Positions 9,996-18,967 of a stretch of 64,000 nt of DNA are shown here, piece after piece (within the stretch, counting starts at the first letter, position 1; each line of letters starts with the position of its first letter). Source of the DNA: JAVKMO01 sp031539345 (lineage in GTDB: Bacteria > Bacteroidota > Bacteroidia > Chitinophagales > Chitinophagaceae); NCBI GenBank assembly GCA_031539345.1, contig JAVKMO010000017.1, forward strand, positions 62,001 through 126,000, read 5' to 3'. Under the pieces are notes generated by a model. The model worked only from the letters and a program-made list of their open reading frames with translations. It was not told where the DNA came from and made no database searches. Both the position numbers and the translations under genes were made by a program.

Positions 9996-10134
9996 GCAAT
10001 AAAAAGGCTTAATGATAGTTGGCGAACCTATTTTTTTGTAATAAAAAAGCGGTTTTTATTCCTTCTTTCCAACTCAAAAATGACCATAAAAAGAAGATCA
10101 GTAAAACATCTTCTCAGTCTTTACGCAGAAAAAA

Positions 10135-10142
10135 TAAATTCG
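10135..10142 (+). promoter_or_regulatory. Candidate -7 box upstream of typA
   Basis: TAAATTCG, identical to the box before prfA and followed by a similar GCnCCC stretch. It ends 36 nt before the typA ATG. No -33 element is evident. Confidence 0.35.
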
Positions 10143-10178
10143 CACCCTTTTTAAAACAAATCAAAAATTTCATTCCCA

Positions 10179-11987
10179 ATGAGTTTAAGAAACATTGCCA
10201 TCATTGCCCACGTTGATCATGGAAAAACAACCCTTGTAGATAAGATTCTTCATCAAACAAATATCTTTAGAGCCAACGAAGAAACAGGCGAACTCATTAT
10301 GGACAATAATGAATTAGAAAAAGAAAGAGGCATCACCATCTTTAGCAAAAACGTTTCTGTTGTTTACAAAGACGTTAAAATTAATGTAATTGACACGCCT
10401 GGTCACGCCGATTTTGGTGGAGAGGTAGAACGCGTTTTGAAAATGGCAGACGGCGTTGTTTTATTGGTAGATGCTTTTGAAGGACCAATGCCGCAAACAC
10501 GTTTTGTGTTACAAAAAGCGTTGCAATTAAAATTGAAACCAATTGTTATTATCAACAAAGTGGATAAGCCAAACTGCAGACCAAATGAAGTGCATGATGC
10601 TGTGTTTGAACTATTTTTCAACTTAGATGCAACAGAAGACCAACTGAATTTCCCTACTATTTATGGGTCTTCAAAAAATGGTTGGATGAATACTTCATTA
10701 GAACCGTCTGAAAATATTCACCCACTTTTAGACACCATTTTAGAACATATTCCAGAACCAAAAGTTGATGTTGAAGGAACGCTTCAAATGCAAATTACGT
10801 CTTTGGATTATTCATCATTTTTGGGGCGTATTGCTGTTGGAAGAGTGGCACGAGGAAAAATTAAAGAAAATGAAACGATAGCGTTGATGAGTGCCGATGG
10901 GAAAATTACAAAATCGAAAGTCAAAGAATTATATGTGTTTGCTGGTTTGGGCAAAAAGAAAGTAACTGAAGTGGAAGCGGGCGATATTTGTGCTGTTGTA
11001 GGGTTAGAAAAATTCACCATTGGCGACACGATTGCCGATGCGAATAATCCAGAAGCACTACCTGTTATTGCCATTGACGAACCAACAATGAGTATGTTGT
11101 TTTCAATTAACAACTCTCCTTTTTTTGCCAAAGAAGGAAAGTTTGTAACGTCTCGCCACATTCGTGACAGATTGTTTAAAGAGACAGAAAAAAACCTTGC
11201 CTTGCGCGTTGCAGAAACGGATAGTGCAGATAGTTTTTTAGTATATGGAAGGGGCATTTTGCACTTAGGCATTTTGGTAGAAACAATGCGTAGAGAAGGA
11301 TATGAATTAACCATTGGGCAACCACGTGTATTGTTTAAAACCGAAAACAATCACAAAATGGAACCTTATGAAAATTTAGTTGTGGACGTACCTGCAGAAT
11401 TTAGCGGAAAAGTGATTGACCTTGTAACACAAAAAAAAGGCGAATTGTTGATTATGGAAACCAAAGGAGAAATGCAACATCTTGAGTTTGATATTCCTTC
11501 AAGAGGTCTTATTGGGTTGCGTTCTCAAATGCTTACACAAACCGCAGGAGAGGCCGTAATGGCACATCGATTGACGGGCTATAAAGAATTTAAAGGTACT
11601 ATTAGCGGACGCAACAACGGCGTTCTCATTTCTAAAAACACAGGTTCTACAACCGCTTATTCAATAGACAAATTACAAGATAGAGGTCGGTTTTTTATAG
11701 ACCCGAATGATGAAGTATATACAGGACAAATTCTTGCAGAACATATCAAGCCAGGAGATTTGAATATCAATGCCACAGAAGCCAAACAATTAACCAATAT
11801 GCGTGCCAGCGGAACAGATGCCGCCGTTCGTATTGCACCAAAAATATTGATGACTTTGGAAGAGTGCATGGAATATATTCAACCCGATGAGTGTATAGAA
11901 GTAACGCCTAAATCTGTTCGTTTACGTAAAGTGTTTTTAAATGAAGATGACAGAAAAAAGAACGAGAAAAAATTTCAAGACGCATAA
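10179..11987 (+). CDS. typA: Translational GTPase TypA/BipA
   Basis: Ribosome-associated GTPase of the EF-G superfamily that assists 50S assembly and stress adaptation, especially in the cold. The G domain opens with IAIIAHVDHGKTTLVDKIL (G1), followed by RGITIFSKN (G2), DTPGHADFGGEVERVL (G3) and the INKVD motif (G4). EF-Tu-like domain II and EF-G-like domains III and V follow, then the BipA-specific C-terminal domain containing SGRNNGVLISKNTG. It is 602 aa, within the normal range. It is transcribed away from tatD, and ispE follows 48 bp downstream, possibly on the same transcript. Confidence 0.96.
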   Translation: MSLRNIAIIAHVDHGKTTLVDKILHQTNIFRANEETGELIMDNNELEKERGITIFSKNVSVVYKDVKINVIDTPGHADFGGEVERVLKMADGVVLLVDAFEGPMPQTRFVLQKALQLKLKPIVIINKVDKPNCRPNEVHDAVFELFFNLDATEDQLNFPTIYGSSKNGWMNTSLEPSENIHPLLDTILEHIPEPKVDVEGTLQMQITSLDYSSFLGRIAVGRVARGKIKENETIALMSADGKITKSKVKELYVFAGLGKKKVTEVEAGDICAVVGLEKFTIGDTIADANNPEALPVIAIDEPTMSMLFSINNSPFFAKEGKFVTSRHIRDRLFKETEKNLALRVAETDSADSFLVYGRGILHLGILVETMRREGYELTIGQPRVLFKTENNHKMEPYENLVVDVPAEFSGKVIDLVTQKKGELLIMETKGEMQHLEFDIPSRGLIGLRSQMLTQTAGEAVMAHRLTGYKEFKGTISGRNNGVLISKNTGSTTAYSIDKLQDRGRFFIDPNDEVYTGQILAEHIKPGDLNINATEAKQLTNMRASGTDAAVRIAPKILMTLEECMEYIQPDECIEVTPKSVRLRKVFLNEDDRKKNEKKFQDA

Positions 11988-12035
11988 GACATCAATTCCA
12001 CAATCCGTATAAAATAAACATACAATTGTGTTGAT

Positions 12036-12857
12036 ATGATATTCTTATCGCCAGCAAAAATTAATCTTGGGTTACGCATTGTTCAAAAAAGGCAAGACGG
12101 TTATCACAATATAGAATCTATTTTCGTGCCTATTCCTTTGCACGACATCATAGAAATTGTTCCCAACCAATCGGGTTATGAATATGTTAATACAGGCATA
12201 CTCATAGACTGCCCGATTGAAAAAAATACTTGCCACAAAGCGTATCAATTGATACGCAAACACTTTCCGCATATTGGTGAGTGTCGCATCCATCACCACA
12301 AAACAATACCCACAGGCATGGGCTTGGGGGCAGGGTCGGCAAATGCAATTGCTATAATGACAGGGTTGAAAAAGTTATTTCAATTGCAAATTGATGACGC
12401 ATTATTTTTTTCTATGGCGGAACAGATTGGCAGTGATTGTGCTTTTTTTCTACATCAAAAAACTGCCTTTGTAAGTGGAAAAGGCGACAATATAAAACCG
12501 TTTGAAGTTACTCTTGAAGGCTATCAATTGGTTTTGTTATTACCCAAACAAATTGCTGTGAATACAGCATGGGCATATCAACAAATTATTCCTCAACCCA
12601 CAACACATTCTTTGGAACAAGTGATTTGTGAACCCATTCAAACATGGAAAACAAATCTTGTGAACGATTTTGAACAACCTGTTTTTAATGCTTACCCACA
12701 ACTCAAAAAAGCAAAAGACAGTTTGTATAATAGCGGGGCTTTATATGCCTCTCTTTCAGGCTCTGGTGCTGCTTTGTATGGCATATTTCAAAGCACAGAA
12801 ACAATTGTAACAAAACAATTTGAGCAAGAGTTTGTTGTTAAAATGATGGCTTTTTAA
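12036..12857 (+). CDS. ispE: 4-diphosphocytidyl-2-C-methyl-D-erythritol kinase
   Basis: ATP-dependent kinase of the MEP (non-mevalonate) isoprenoid pathway; it phosphorylates CDP-methylerythritol at the 2-hydroxyl. It is a GHMP-fold enzyme: it begins SPAKINLGLRIVQKRQDGYH, has the ATP-binding glycine loop IPTGMGLGAGSANA around residues 90-105 and the late SLSGSGAALYGIF motif. Its 273 aa are normal for Bacteroidota IspE. It shows the organism uses the MEP route. It sits between typA and pdhC on the + strand; no other MEP gene is in the window. The 167 bp after it contain nothing I can name. Confidence 0.95.
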   Translation: MIFLSPAKINLGLRIVQKRQDGYHNIESIFVPIPLHDIIEIVPNQSGYEYVNTGILIDCPIEKNTCHKAYQLIRKHFPHIGECRIHHHKTIPTGMGLGAGSANAIAIMTGLKKLFQLQIDDALFFSMAEQIGSDCAFFLHQKTAFVSGKGDNIKPFEVTLEGYQLVLLLPKQIAVNTAWAYQQIIPQPTTHSLEQVICEPIQTWKTNLVNDFEQPVFNAYPQLKKAKDSLYNSGALYASLSGSGAALYGIFQSTETIVTKQFEQEFVVKMMAF

Positions 12858-13024
12858 CCACCCTTATCTATACAATAATTCCCACTCAATCAATAACACA
12901 ACCTTGAACTAATTACAGTTAATTTTAATCTGTCTAAACAACAATTTCCATAAAAAGAAATTAGTGTTCTTTTTTTTTATTTTGGCAACAAATCCGATTT
13001 CTAATTCTAATTCTAAAAAATACT

Positions 13025-14599
13025 ATGGCAGACTTAATTAAACTTCCAAGAATGAGTGACACAATGACAGAAGGTAAAATTGTTACTTGGCAAAAAAAGG
13101 TTGGCGACAAAATAAAGTCTGGAGACATTCTTGCAGAAATAGAAACCGACAAAGCAACAATGGAATTAGAAAGTTATACCGCAGGTACACTTCTTTACAT
13201 TGCCAATGAAAAAGGTAGTGTTGTTGCCGTAGATGCCGTGATTGCTATTATTGGCAAGGAAGGAGAAGATTATCAGCAATTACTCAACAATGCCGCCGCC
13301 CCTGCTCAAATAGAAAACACCCCTATGACAAGTTCAACAGAACAACAAATTGACCCTGCCACTTTGGGCGTGTCTGTTATTCGTATGCCTTTATTAAGCG
13401 ATACCATGAAAGAAGGCAAAATAATTAAGTGGAATAAAAAAATTGGAGATACAATAAAAAGCGATGACAATATTGCCGACGTTGAAACCGACAAAGCAAC
13501 GATGGAAATTATTCCTTACGTAGCTGGAACTCTTCTGCATATAGGTGTTAAAGAAGGTGACAATGCAGCAATCAATAGCGTCATTGCTTTGATTGGAAAA
13601 AAAGGGACTGATGTGAGTGCATTACTTGCACAACTTAATGCACCGAGCAAACCAACAGCACCAAGCACTACAACGCAAGTCGCAACACCTATAACACAAA
13701 CAACTTCTTCTATATCACAAGCGGCAACATCAACACAGGCGAATGACAAACGCGTAAAAATATCTCCCCTTGCAAAACAAATTGCTTCTACAAAAGGAAT
13801 TGACATTTTGAATATACAAGGTAGTGGCGACGGCGGTCGAATTATTAAAAAAGACATTGAAAATTTTACGCCTCTTGCTACACAAAACACGAATTCTTCG
13901 CAGGCATCTTTTCCGTCTGAAGGATTTCAAGAAACCTCAATATCTCAAATGCGAAAAACAATCGCACGCCGTTTGAGTGAAAGTAAATTTAGCGCCCCGC
14001 ATTTTTACTTAACCATGAAAGTGAATATGGACAAAGCTATTGACAGTAGAAAAAGATTGAACGAACTTGGCACAACAAAAATTTCTTTTAATGACATGGT
14101 TATTAAAGCCGTTGCCGTTGCATTAAAAAAACACCCCAACATTAATAGCTCATGGCTTGGAGACAAAATAAGAACCAACTACGACGTAAATATTGGCGTT
14201 GCTGTTGCAATTCCAGACGGACTGCTCGTTCCCGTTATTCGCCATGCCGATAAAAAATCGATGACGACCATTGCACAAGAAGTAAAATCTCTTGCACAAA
14301 AAGCAAAAGACAAATCACTACAACCTAAAGATTGGGAAGGAAACACGTTTACCATATCCAACTTAGGAATGTTTGGAATTGATGAATTTACGGCGATTAT
14401 TAACCCCCCAGATGCGTGTATTCTTGCTGTTGGCGGAATTCAACAAGAACCTATTGTAAAAAATGGACAAATTGTTGTAGGCAACACAATGAAGCTATGC
14501 CTTAGCTGCGACCACAGAGTTGTTGATGGAGCAATGGGAGCCGAATTTTTGCAAACACTCAAAATGTTTTTAGAAGAACCATTGAGCATGGTATTATAG
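13025..14599 (+). CDS. pdhC: Dihydrolipoamide acetyltransferase (E2) with two lipoyl domains
   Basis: E2 core of the pyruvate dehydrogenase complex, transferring the acetyl group from lipoyl-lysine to CoA. Two lipoyl domains each carry ETDKATME, with lipoylated Lys43 and Lys157. A Thr/Ala/Gln-rich flexible linker leads to the peripheral-subunit-binding domain (KISPLAKQIASTKGIDI...GDGGRIIKKDIENF, about residues 240-280). The catalytic domain ends with the active-site CDHRVVDGAMGAEFL, His497. The length is 524 aa, close to other Bacteroidota E2s. E1 and E3 genes are not adjacent, so the complex is encoded at dispersed loci. An acyl-CoA thioesterase follows on the same strand. Confidence 0.93.
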   Translation: MADLIKLPRMSDTMTEGKIVTWQKKVGDKIKSGDILAEIETDKATMELESYTAGTLLYIANEKGSVVAVDAVIAIIGKEGEDYQQLLNNAAAPAQIENTPMTSSTEQQIDPATLGVSVIRMPLLSDTMKEGKIIKWNKKIGDTIKSDDNIADVETDKATMEIIPYVAGTLLHIGVKEGDNAAINSVIALIGKKGTDVSALLAQLNAPSKPTAPSTTTQVATPITQTTSSISQAATSTQANDKRVKISPLAKQIASTKGIDILNIQGSGDGGRIIKKDIENFTPLATQNTNSSQASFPSEGFQETSISQMRKTIARRLSESKFSAPHFYLTMKVNMDKAIDSRKRLNELGTTKISFNDMVIKAVAVALKKHPNINSSWLGDKIRTNYDVNIGVAVAIPDGLLVPVIRHADKKSMTTIAQEVKSLAQKAKDKSLQPKDWEGNTFTISNLGMFGIDEFTAIINPPDACILAVGGIQQEPIVKNGQIVVGNTMKLCLSCDHRVVDGAMGAEFLQTLKMFLEEPLSMVL

Positions 14600-14660
14600 T
14601 TCTCATTGTCCGCACGTAATCATTCCGCTTTTATATTCATCTCATCATAACTACGCAATA

Positions 14661-15173
14661 ATGGTAACAATAAAAACCTGTCAGGAAAGCTTGGTTACTA
14701 TGCAGCAATTGATATTGCCAAATGACACGAATTTTTTGCACAATTTAATGGGCGGACGATTGATGTATTGGTTAGACGAAGCGGCAGCAATGTCTGCCAT
14801 GAAACACACGAATAAAGTCTGTATTACGGCATCTTTAGACCAACTCTCTTTTCAAAAACATATTCCACTGGGCGAGGTGGTAGAAATTCAAGCAAAAGTT
14901 ACACGCACATTCAACACTTCTTTAGAAGTACACATTAAAGCGTGGGGACACAACTACTTGTTAGCAAAACAACAACTCACCCATGAAGCATTTTTTACTT
15001 TTGTGGCGATAGACTCAACAACTCGAAAGCCCACTCCCATAGCACCAATACAAGCACAAACGCAAGAAGAAATAGCTTTGTATGAAAGTGCATTCAAGCG
15101 TCGGCAATTACGCTTACACATTGCAAAAAAAATCACACTTACAAATCAAGAGTTGCTCCAATTTATGCAGTAA
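14661..15173 (+). CDS. Acyl-CoA thioesterase, YciA/BACH-type hotdog fold
   Basis: Predicted to hydrolyse acyl-CoA to free acid and CoA. The hotdog helix is recognisable: PNDTNFLHNLMGGRLMYWLDEAAAMSAMKH, where the Asp in LDE and the preceding Asn/Gly cluster correspond to the YciA/BACH active site. The second half has the strand SFQKHIPLGEVVEIQAKVTRTFNTSLEVHI. Length 170 aa is normal for a single-domain member. It starts 61 bp after pdhC, an acetyl-CoA-producing enzyme, so a CoA-recycling role is plausible but unproven. An unusual structured intergenic region follows. Confidence 0.85.
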   Translation: MVTIKTCQESLVTMQQLILPNDTNFLHNLMGGRLMYWLDEAAAMSAMKHTNKVCITASLDQLSFQKHIPLGEVVEIQAKVTRTFNTSLEVHIKAWGHNYLLAKQQLTHEAFFTFVAIDSTTRKPTPIAPIQAQTQEEIALYESAFKRRQLRLHIAKKITLTNQELLQFMQ

Positions 15174-15199
15174 TGATGCTGTAATTGAGCGTCTTCTCC

Positions 15200-15341
15200 T
15201 AAAATTAGGGTTACACTAAAAAAGTGAAAAATATTGTCTCGTTCCAAAAATTGTTTAGTTTACATAGGCGTATGTTTATAGCGTGCCGAAACAATATAAA
15301 CGTATAAAAAAAGCCGTAACCCAAAAATTACGACTTTTTTT
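15200..15341 (+). ncRNA. Candidate structured RNA (small RNA or attenuator) before gpmI
   Basis: Three base-pairing possibilities crowd into 140 bp of non-coding sequence. GGGTTAC at 15208-15214 is a perfect complement of GTAACCC at 15316-15322. TATGTTTATA (15271-15280) pairs, with one G-U, with TATAAACGTA (15295-15304). A terminator hairpin at 15308-15339 then follows. The GTAACCC segment overlaps the 5' arm and loop of that terminator, so the long-range pair and the terminator exclude each other. This could be a small RNA ending at the terminator or an attenuator. I do not recognise 6S, SRP, tmRNA, RNase P or a known riboswitch. No clear promoter was found upstream. Confidence 0.3.
15308..15341 (+). 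terminator. Rho-independent terminator
   Basis: A 12-bp stem (AAAAAGCCGTAA / TTACGACTTTTT, one C-A mismatch) encloses the 8-nt loop CCCAAAAA and runs into a T tract. It would end transcripts from pdhC and the thioesterase, or from the candidate RNA that overlaps it. Confidence 0.7.
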
Positions 15342-15373
15342 ATCGGACACTAATGATAAAAAATCTGAAAAAT

Positions 15374-15381
15374 TATATTCG
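15374..15381 (+). promoter_or_regulatory. Candidate -7 box of gpmI
   Basis: TATATTCG lies after the terminator and 31 nt before the gpmI ATG, so gpmI probably has its own promoter. The same octamer recurs at 18581. Confidence 0.4.
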
Positions 15382-15412
15382 GCACATTCACACTCTTTTC
15401 AAAAAGTATTTT

Positions 15413-16936
15413 ATGAATGAAAAAAAAATTGTCCTTACTATTTTAGATGGTTGGGGATTAGGAAAAAATAAAAGTGCCGATGCCATACAAAATGCACATA
15501 CGCCGTTTGTCGATTCTTTGTTTGCAAAATATTCACACACAACACTCACCACTTTTGGACCTTTAGTCGGCTTGCCAGAAGGACAAATGGGAAATAGCGA
15601 AGTCGGACATTTAAATATTGGTGCCGGCAGAATTGTTTATCAAGAATTGCAAAGGATACATGTTGCCATTGCACAAAAAGAATTAGAGACAAATCCTGTT
15701 TTACAAAAAGCAATGACGTATGCAAAACAGAACAATAAAACATTTCATTTATTAGGATTGGTTAGTGATGGTGGTGTTCATGCTCATATTGACCATTTGT
15801 TGTATTTGTTAGATACGCTCCATCATGCAGGCGTAAAAAATGTTGTCGTCCATGTCATTACAGACGGCAGAGACACTGACCCTAAAAGTGGTCTTCAATT
15901 TGTTGGGCGTGTGCAAGAAAAAGTAACCGCTTTAAATTATGTGATTGGTTCTGTCAGTGGAAGATATTATGCAATGGATAGAGACAAGCGTTGGGAGAGA
16001 GTTGCCTTGGCGTATAATTGTTTGGTACATCAACAAGGTGAACATGCAGATAGTGCTTTAGAGGCAATAGAAAAAAATTATGCCAACAACATAACTGATG
16101 AATTTATTCTTCCTACTGTCATTAAAAATACAACAACCAACACCACGATACAAGAAGAAGATGTTTTGTTTTGTTTTAATTTTAGGACAGATCGATGCAG
16201 AGAAATTAGCGAAGTGCTGACACAAAAAGCAATGCCCGAATTTAAAATGCAAGCACTCAATTTGCATTTTGTAACGATGACGGAATACGATAAAAACTTC
16301 AAAAATGTTCACGTCGTTTTTGAAACCGACAATCTGAAAAATACCTTGGGAGAAGTTTTAGAAGCACATCATAAAAAACAAATCCGTGCAGCAGAAACAG
16401 AAAAATATCCTCACGTAACTTTCTTTTTTAATGGCGGAAGAGAAACTCCTTTTCAAGGAGAAGAGCGCATTATGATTCCTTCGCCCAAAGTTGCCACGTA
16501 TGATTTACAACCAGAAATGAGTGCAAAAGAAATTACTGCCGCCGTATTGCCACATATTGAAAAACAAGACGCAGATTTTATTTGTATCAATTATGCCAAT
16601 GCAGACATGGTTGGACATACGGGAGTTTTTTCTGCCGCCGTCCAAGCAGTAGAAACTGTAGACGCTTGTTTACAACAACTTGTCGCAGCAGGATTAAAAA
16701 ACAATTATACATTCATCATTATTGCCGACCATGGAAATGCCGACGTAATGACAAACGAAGACGGATCGCCAAACACCGCTCACACCACAAATCTTGTTCC
16801 ACTCATTGTGGTTGATCAAAATGAAAAATATCTTTTAGAACAAGGAAAATTAGGCGACCTCGCTCCGAGTATTTTACACTTAATGAGTATTCCTATTCCC
16901 AAAGAAATGACTGGCAATATTGTTATTCGTAAATAA
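15413..16936 (+). CDS. gpmI: 2,3-bisphosphoglycerate-independent phosphoglycerate mutase
   Basis: Glycolytic enzyme interconverting 3- and 2-phosphoglycerate with two Mn ions, of the alkaline-phosphatase superfamily. The N-terminus LTILDGWGLGKNKSADAI holds the first metal Asp. The phosphoserine nucleophile is in GQMGNSEVGHLNIGAG. HVITDGRDTDPKSG and the late IIADHGNADVM and NTAHTTNLVP motifs are characteristic. The ATG at 15413 gives 508 aa, in line with the family (about 510). An earlier in-frame ATG at 15353 would add 20 residues without homology and would include the promoter-like box, so I reject it. It is followed 47 bp later by a flippase. Confidence 0.96.
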   Translation: MNEKKIVLTILDGWGLGKNKSADAIQNAHTPFVDSLFAKYSHTTLTTFGPLVGLPEGQMGNSEVGHLNIGAGRIVYQELQRIHVAIAQKELETNPVLQKAMTYAKQNNKTFHLLGLVSDGGVHAHIDHLLYLLDTLHHAGVKNVVVHVITDGRDTDPKSGLQFVGRVQEKVTALNYVIGSVSGRYYAMDRDKRWERVALAYNCLVHQQGEHADSALEAIEKNYANNITDEFILPTVIKNTTTNTTIQEEDVLFCFNFRTDRCREISEVLTQKAMPEFKMQALNLHFVTMTEYDKNFKNVHVVFETDNLKNTLGEVLEAHHKKQIRAAETEKYPHVTFFFNGGRETPFQGEERIMIPSPKVATYDLQPEMSAKEITAAVLPHIEKQDADFICINYANADMVGHTGVFSAAVQAVETVDACLQQLVAAGLKNNYTFIIIADHGNADVMTNEDGSPNTAHTTNLVPLIVVDQNEKYLLEQGKLGDLAPSILHLMSIPIPKEMTGNIVIRK

Positions 16937-16969
16937 TCAATTCTTCTACAACAGAAGTTTATACGAAAA

Positions 16970-16977
16970 TATACTCG
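16970..16977 (+). promoter_or_regulatory. Candidate -7 box at the start of the glycan locus
   Basis: TATACTCG followed by CACC ends only six nt before the flippase ATG at 16984. If real, the transcript would be leaderless or nearly so. Confidence 0.25.
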
Positions 16978-16983
16978 CACCTT

Positions 16984-18489
16984 ATGTCTAACATTCGTAG
17001 TACAACAATCATCAGCTCTCTTTTAAATTATTGTGGTCATGCGATTGGCATTGTGAATATTTTTTTCTTTATCAACAGCCAATATTTTACACCAGAAGAA
17101 TACGGTTTAACACGCATTTTTATAGACATTGGGCTGCTTGTTTTTTCGCTTGTAAGTTTTGGTATGGCGAATGTATTGGTGAAATTTTCGCCCATGTATC
17201 AAAGACACTATCCGCAAGATGGGAATGTTGAACTTTTAAAATATACGCTTTGGATTTCTCATATTGGCTTACTCATTTTGATTGTAATGAGTTTTTTTTT
17301 CGGCGAAAACATTCGTTACTACTTTTCTACGAAGTCGCCTTTATTTAACGAATATTATTTTTATTTATTGCCCTATGCTTGGGGCGTAGTCTTGTTCTCC
17401 ATTTTTGAATATTATTTATATACGATTAACAAAGCCATTGTTGTCAGCCTATTTAAAGAAATCATTCAACGTTTTTTAGTCTTTATTTTAGTTGTTTTTT
17501 TTGTCCTTCATTTTTTTAATGTTAGTGTTTTTTTAAAACTATTTGCCTTTGTGCCACTTATTCTTTTTGGCATCTTTGCAGTTTATTTTTTTTTGCAACA
17601 CCGTCTCAAGTGGACGATTGGCATCAGCTCTTTGACACACAAAATGAAAAAGAAAATGGCTTTGTTTTCTTTCTTCAATTATGCGGCGTTTGCAACCCTT
17701 ACCATTTCTGGCACCATAGATTCTTTTCTTATTGCAGGCATCTCAAAAAACGGACTTGCTGATGCTGGTGTATTTACCTTTTGTGGTTTTGTCATTTCGT
17801 TTATGCAAGTACCCCAACGATATTTAAACAACATTGCCAGCGTAAAAATTTATGAAGCCCTGCAATTAAAAAACATACCAGAAGTGCAACGCATTTATTA
17901 CCGATCCAGCATCAATTTGGTTATTTTTGGTTTGCTTATCCTTCTTGCGGTCTTACTTGGTTTTGATGCATTATTTCAAGTGTTTAATATCAACCCGATT
18001 TACCAAAGTGCAAAAACGGTCATTTTGATTTTGGGGTTAAGTAAACTTTTTGATATGCTCACCTCCGTGAATTTATACATCATTATTGGCTCAAAATATT
18101 GGAAGTATGATTTGTACTTTAATATTTTTTTATTGCTTCTTGCCATACCGTTTAACTATTTTTTAATTCGACATTACGGTATTTTGGGGGCGGCGTATTC
18201 TAACTTAATCATGATGATTATTGTCAATACGGCACGCTGTTGGTTTATCTACTATAAATTAAAAATACACCCTTTACACGTTCATTTTATTGGGCTTGTT
18301 TTGATTGCATTTGCGCTTTTTATGGGCGTAGAAATTATGCTCAACTTTTCAAATGCCTACTTTCAACTCTTTGTAAAACCAAGTTTGTTTTGTGGCACAT
18401 TTCTATTGTGTACTTACATTTTCAAATTTAGTCCAGACCTTGATGCCTTAGTAAAAAAAGCCCTACAGCGGTTAAAAGTACAGGCTTGA
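16984..18489 (+). CDS. Polysaccharide flippase (Wzx/MOP superfamily), first gene of glycan locus
   Basis: A 501-aa polytopic membrane protein with about 14 hydrophobic segments, similar in layout to the flippase at 6429 but clearly a different sequence. The N-terminus (STTIISSLLNYCGHAIGIVNIFFF) and the phrase 'YFTPEEYGLTRIFIDIG' match the first helices of Wzx-like proteins. Its expected job is to flip the lipid-linked glycan built by the genes downstream. No Wzy polymerase is recognised with confidence, though either large membrane protein downstream could be one. It is followed by about 800 bp of decayed coding sequence. Confidence 0.85.
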   Translation: MSNIRSTTIISSLLNYCGHAIGIVNIFFFINSQYFTPEEYGLTRIFIDIGLLVFSLVSFGMANVLVKFSPMYQRHYPQDGNVELLKYTLWISHIGLLILIVMSFFFGENIRYYFSTKSPLFNEYYFYLLPYAWGVVLFSIFEYYLYTINKAIVVSLFKEIIQRFLVFILVVFFVLHFFNVSVFLKLFAFVPLILFGIFAVYFFLQHRLKWTIGISSLTHKMKKKMALFSFFNYAAFATLTISGTIDSFLIAGISKNGLADAGVFTFCGFVISFMQVPQRYLNNIASVKIYEALQLKNIPEVQRIYYRSSINLVIFGLLILLAVLLGFDALFQVFNINPIYQSAKTVILILGLSKLFDMLTSVNLYIIIGSKYWKYDLYFNIFLLLLAIPFNYFLIRHYGILGAAYSNLIMMIIVNTARCWFIYYKLKIHPLHVHFIGLVLIAFALFMGVEIMLNFSNAYFQLFVKPSLFCGTFLLCTYIFKFSPDLDALVKKALQRLKVQA

Positions 18490-18580
18490 AAGAAATCAAT
18501 TAACTAAAAAAACATCCCCATTATCTGTTTTGCACAGTCCCTCGTTTTCAAGAATCATTTCGCCAATACTTTCTAAAAAT

Positions 18581-18588
18581 TATATTCG
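18581..18588 (+). promoter_or_regulatory. Candidate -7 box before the GT2 stub
   Basis: TATATTCG ends 29 nt before the ATG of the GT2 stub at 18618. The spacing equals that of the TATATTTG box before the second stub, suggesting the two leader regions share ancestry. Confidence 0.35.
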
Positions 18589-18617
18589 TAGTTTACATTT
18601 AGAGTCAATCATTTGCA

Positions 18618-18698
18618 ATGAAAATATCCGTTATCATACTTGCTTATAAAGCTATTCAAGATATCGACAATCGTTATGCTTTATACGGTTTTTTATGA
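18618..18698 (+). pseudogene. Remnant of a family-2 glycosyltransferase (26 codons)
   Basis: The frame begins MKISVIILAYKAI, the first beta strand of a GT-A/GT2 fold (compare MKIAVIIPAYK at 19134), then runs into DIDNRYALYGFL and stops. The nucleotide-binding and DxD parts are missing. The likely explanation is an internal deletion that joined the start of a GT2 gene to its own 3' end. The TGA overlaps the ATG of the next ORF (ATGA), an overlap expected at the natural end of a coupled gene. Confidence 0.55.
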
Positions 18699-18967
18699 AA
18701 AGATTTTATGAAATATTTTTAGAAGAAACAAGAGATATTCTAAAAATCATCATTGCAGGTTTAGTCGTTGGAGGACTGATTAGCGACGATTTTATTCACC
18801 AGCAATTTTTCTCAAAAATTATATTCTTTGTCATTTTTCTCATCATTTTATTTATCTCTTTTTACTTCGAAATAAAAAATTATTTTTATGACCAATGTAG
18901 AATTTTATGTCTATTTTACCCTAAGTATGGCTGTTTTTGGAATTATTGGGTTTGTTGTAACCCATAA
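18695..18967 (+). pseudogene. Small two-helix membrane protein, probably frameshifted near its end
   Basis: Residues 1-62 look authentic: a charged start (MKRFYEIFLEETRD), then two hydrophobic helices. The last 28 or so residues (DQCRILCLFYPKYGCFWNY...) are Cys- and aromatic-rich and are simply the next gene read out of frame. If the A6 tract at 18874-18879 had one more A, this ORF would end ...KKLFL at a TGA at 18889-18891, giving an ATGA overlap with the next ORF. I infer a one-base deletion in that tract, or a sequencing error. The function is unknown. The start overlaps the stop of the GT2 stub. Confidence 0.45.

Noticed and set aside
10019..10216. 65-aa ORF in the tatD-typA intergenic region
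   Set aside because: Lys/His-rich without family pattern, runs into the typA start, and spans the candidate typA promoter.
10808..11350. 180-aa ORF antisense to typA
   Set aside because: Lies wholly inside a certain conserved gene, with composition of a reverse-frame shadow.
15353..15412. Upstream in-frame start for gpmI adding 20 residues
   Set aside because: The extension lacks family similarity and covers the promoter-like box; the ATG at 15413 precedes the conserved start.
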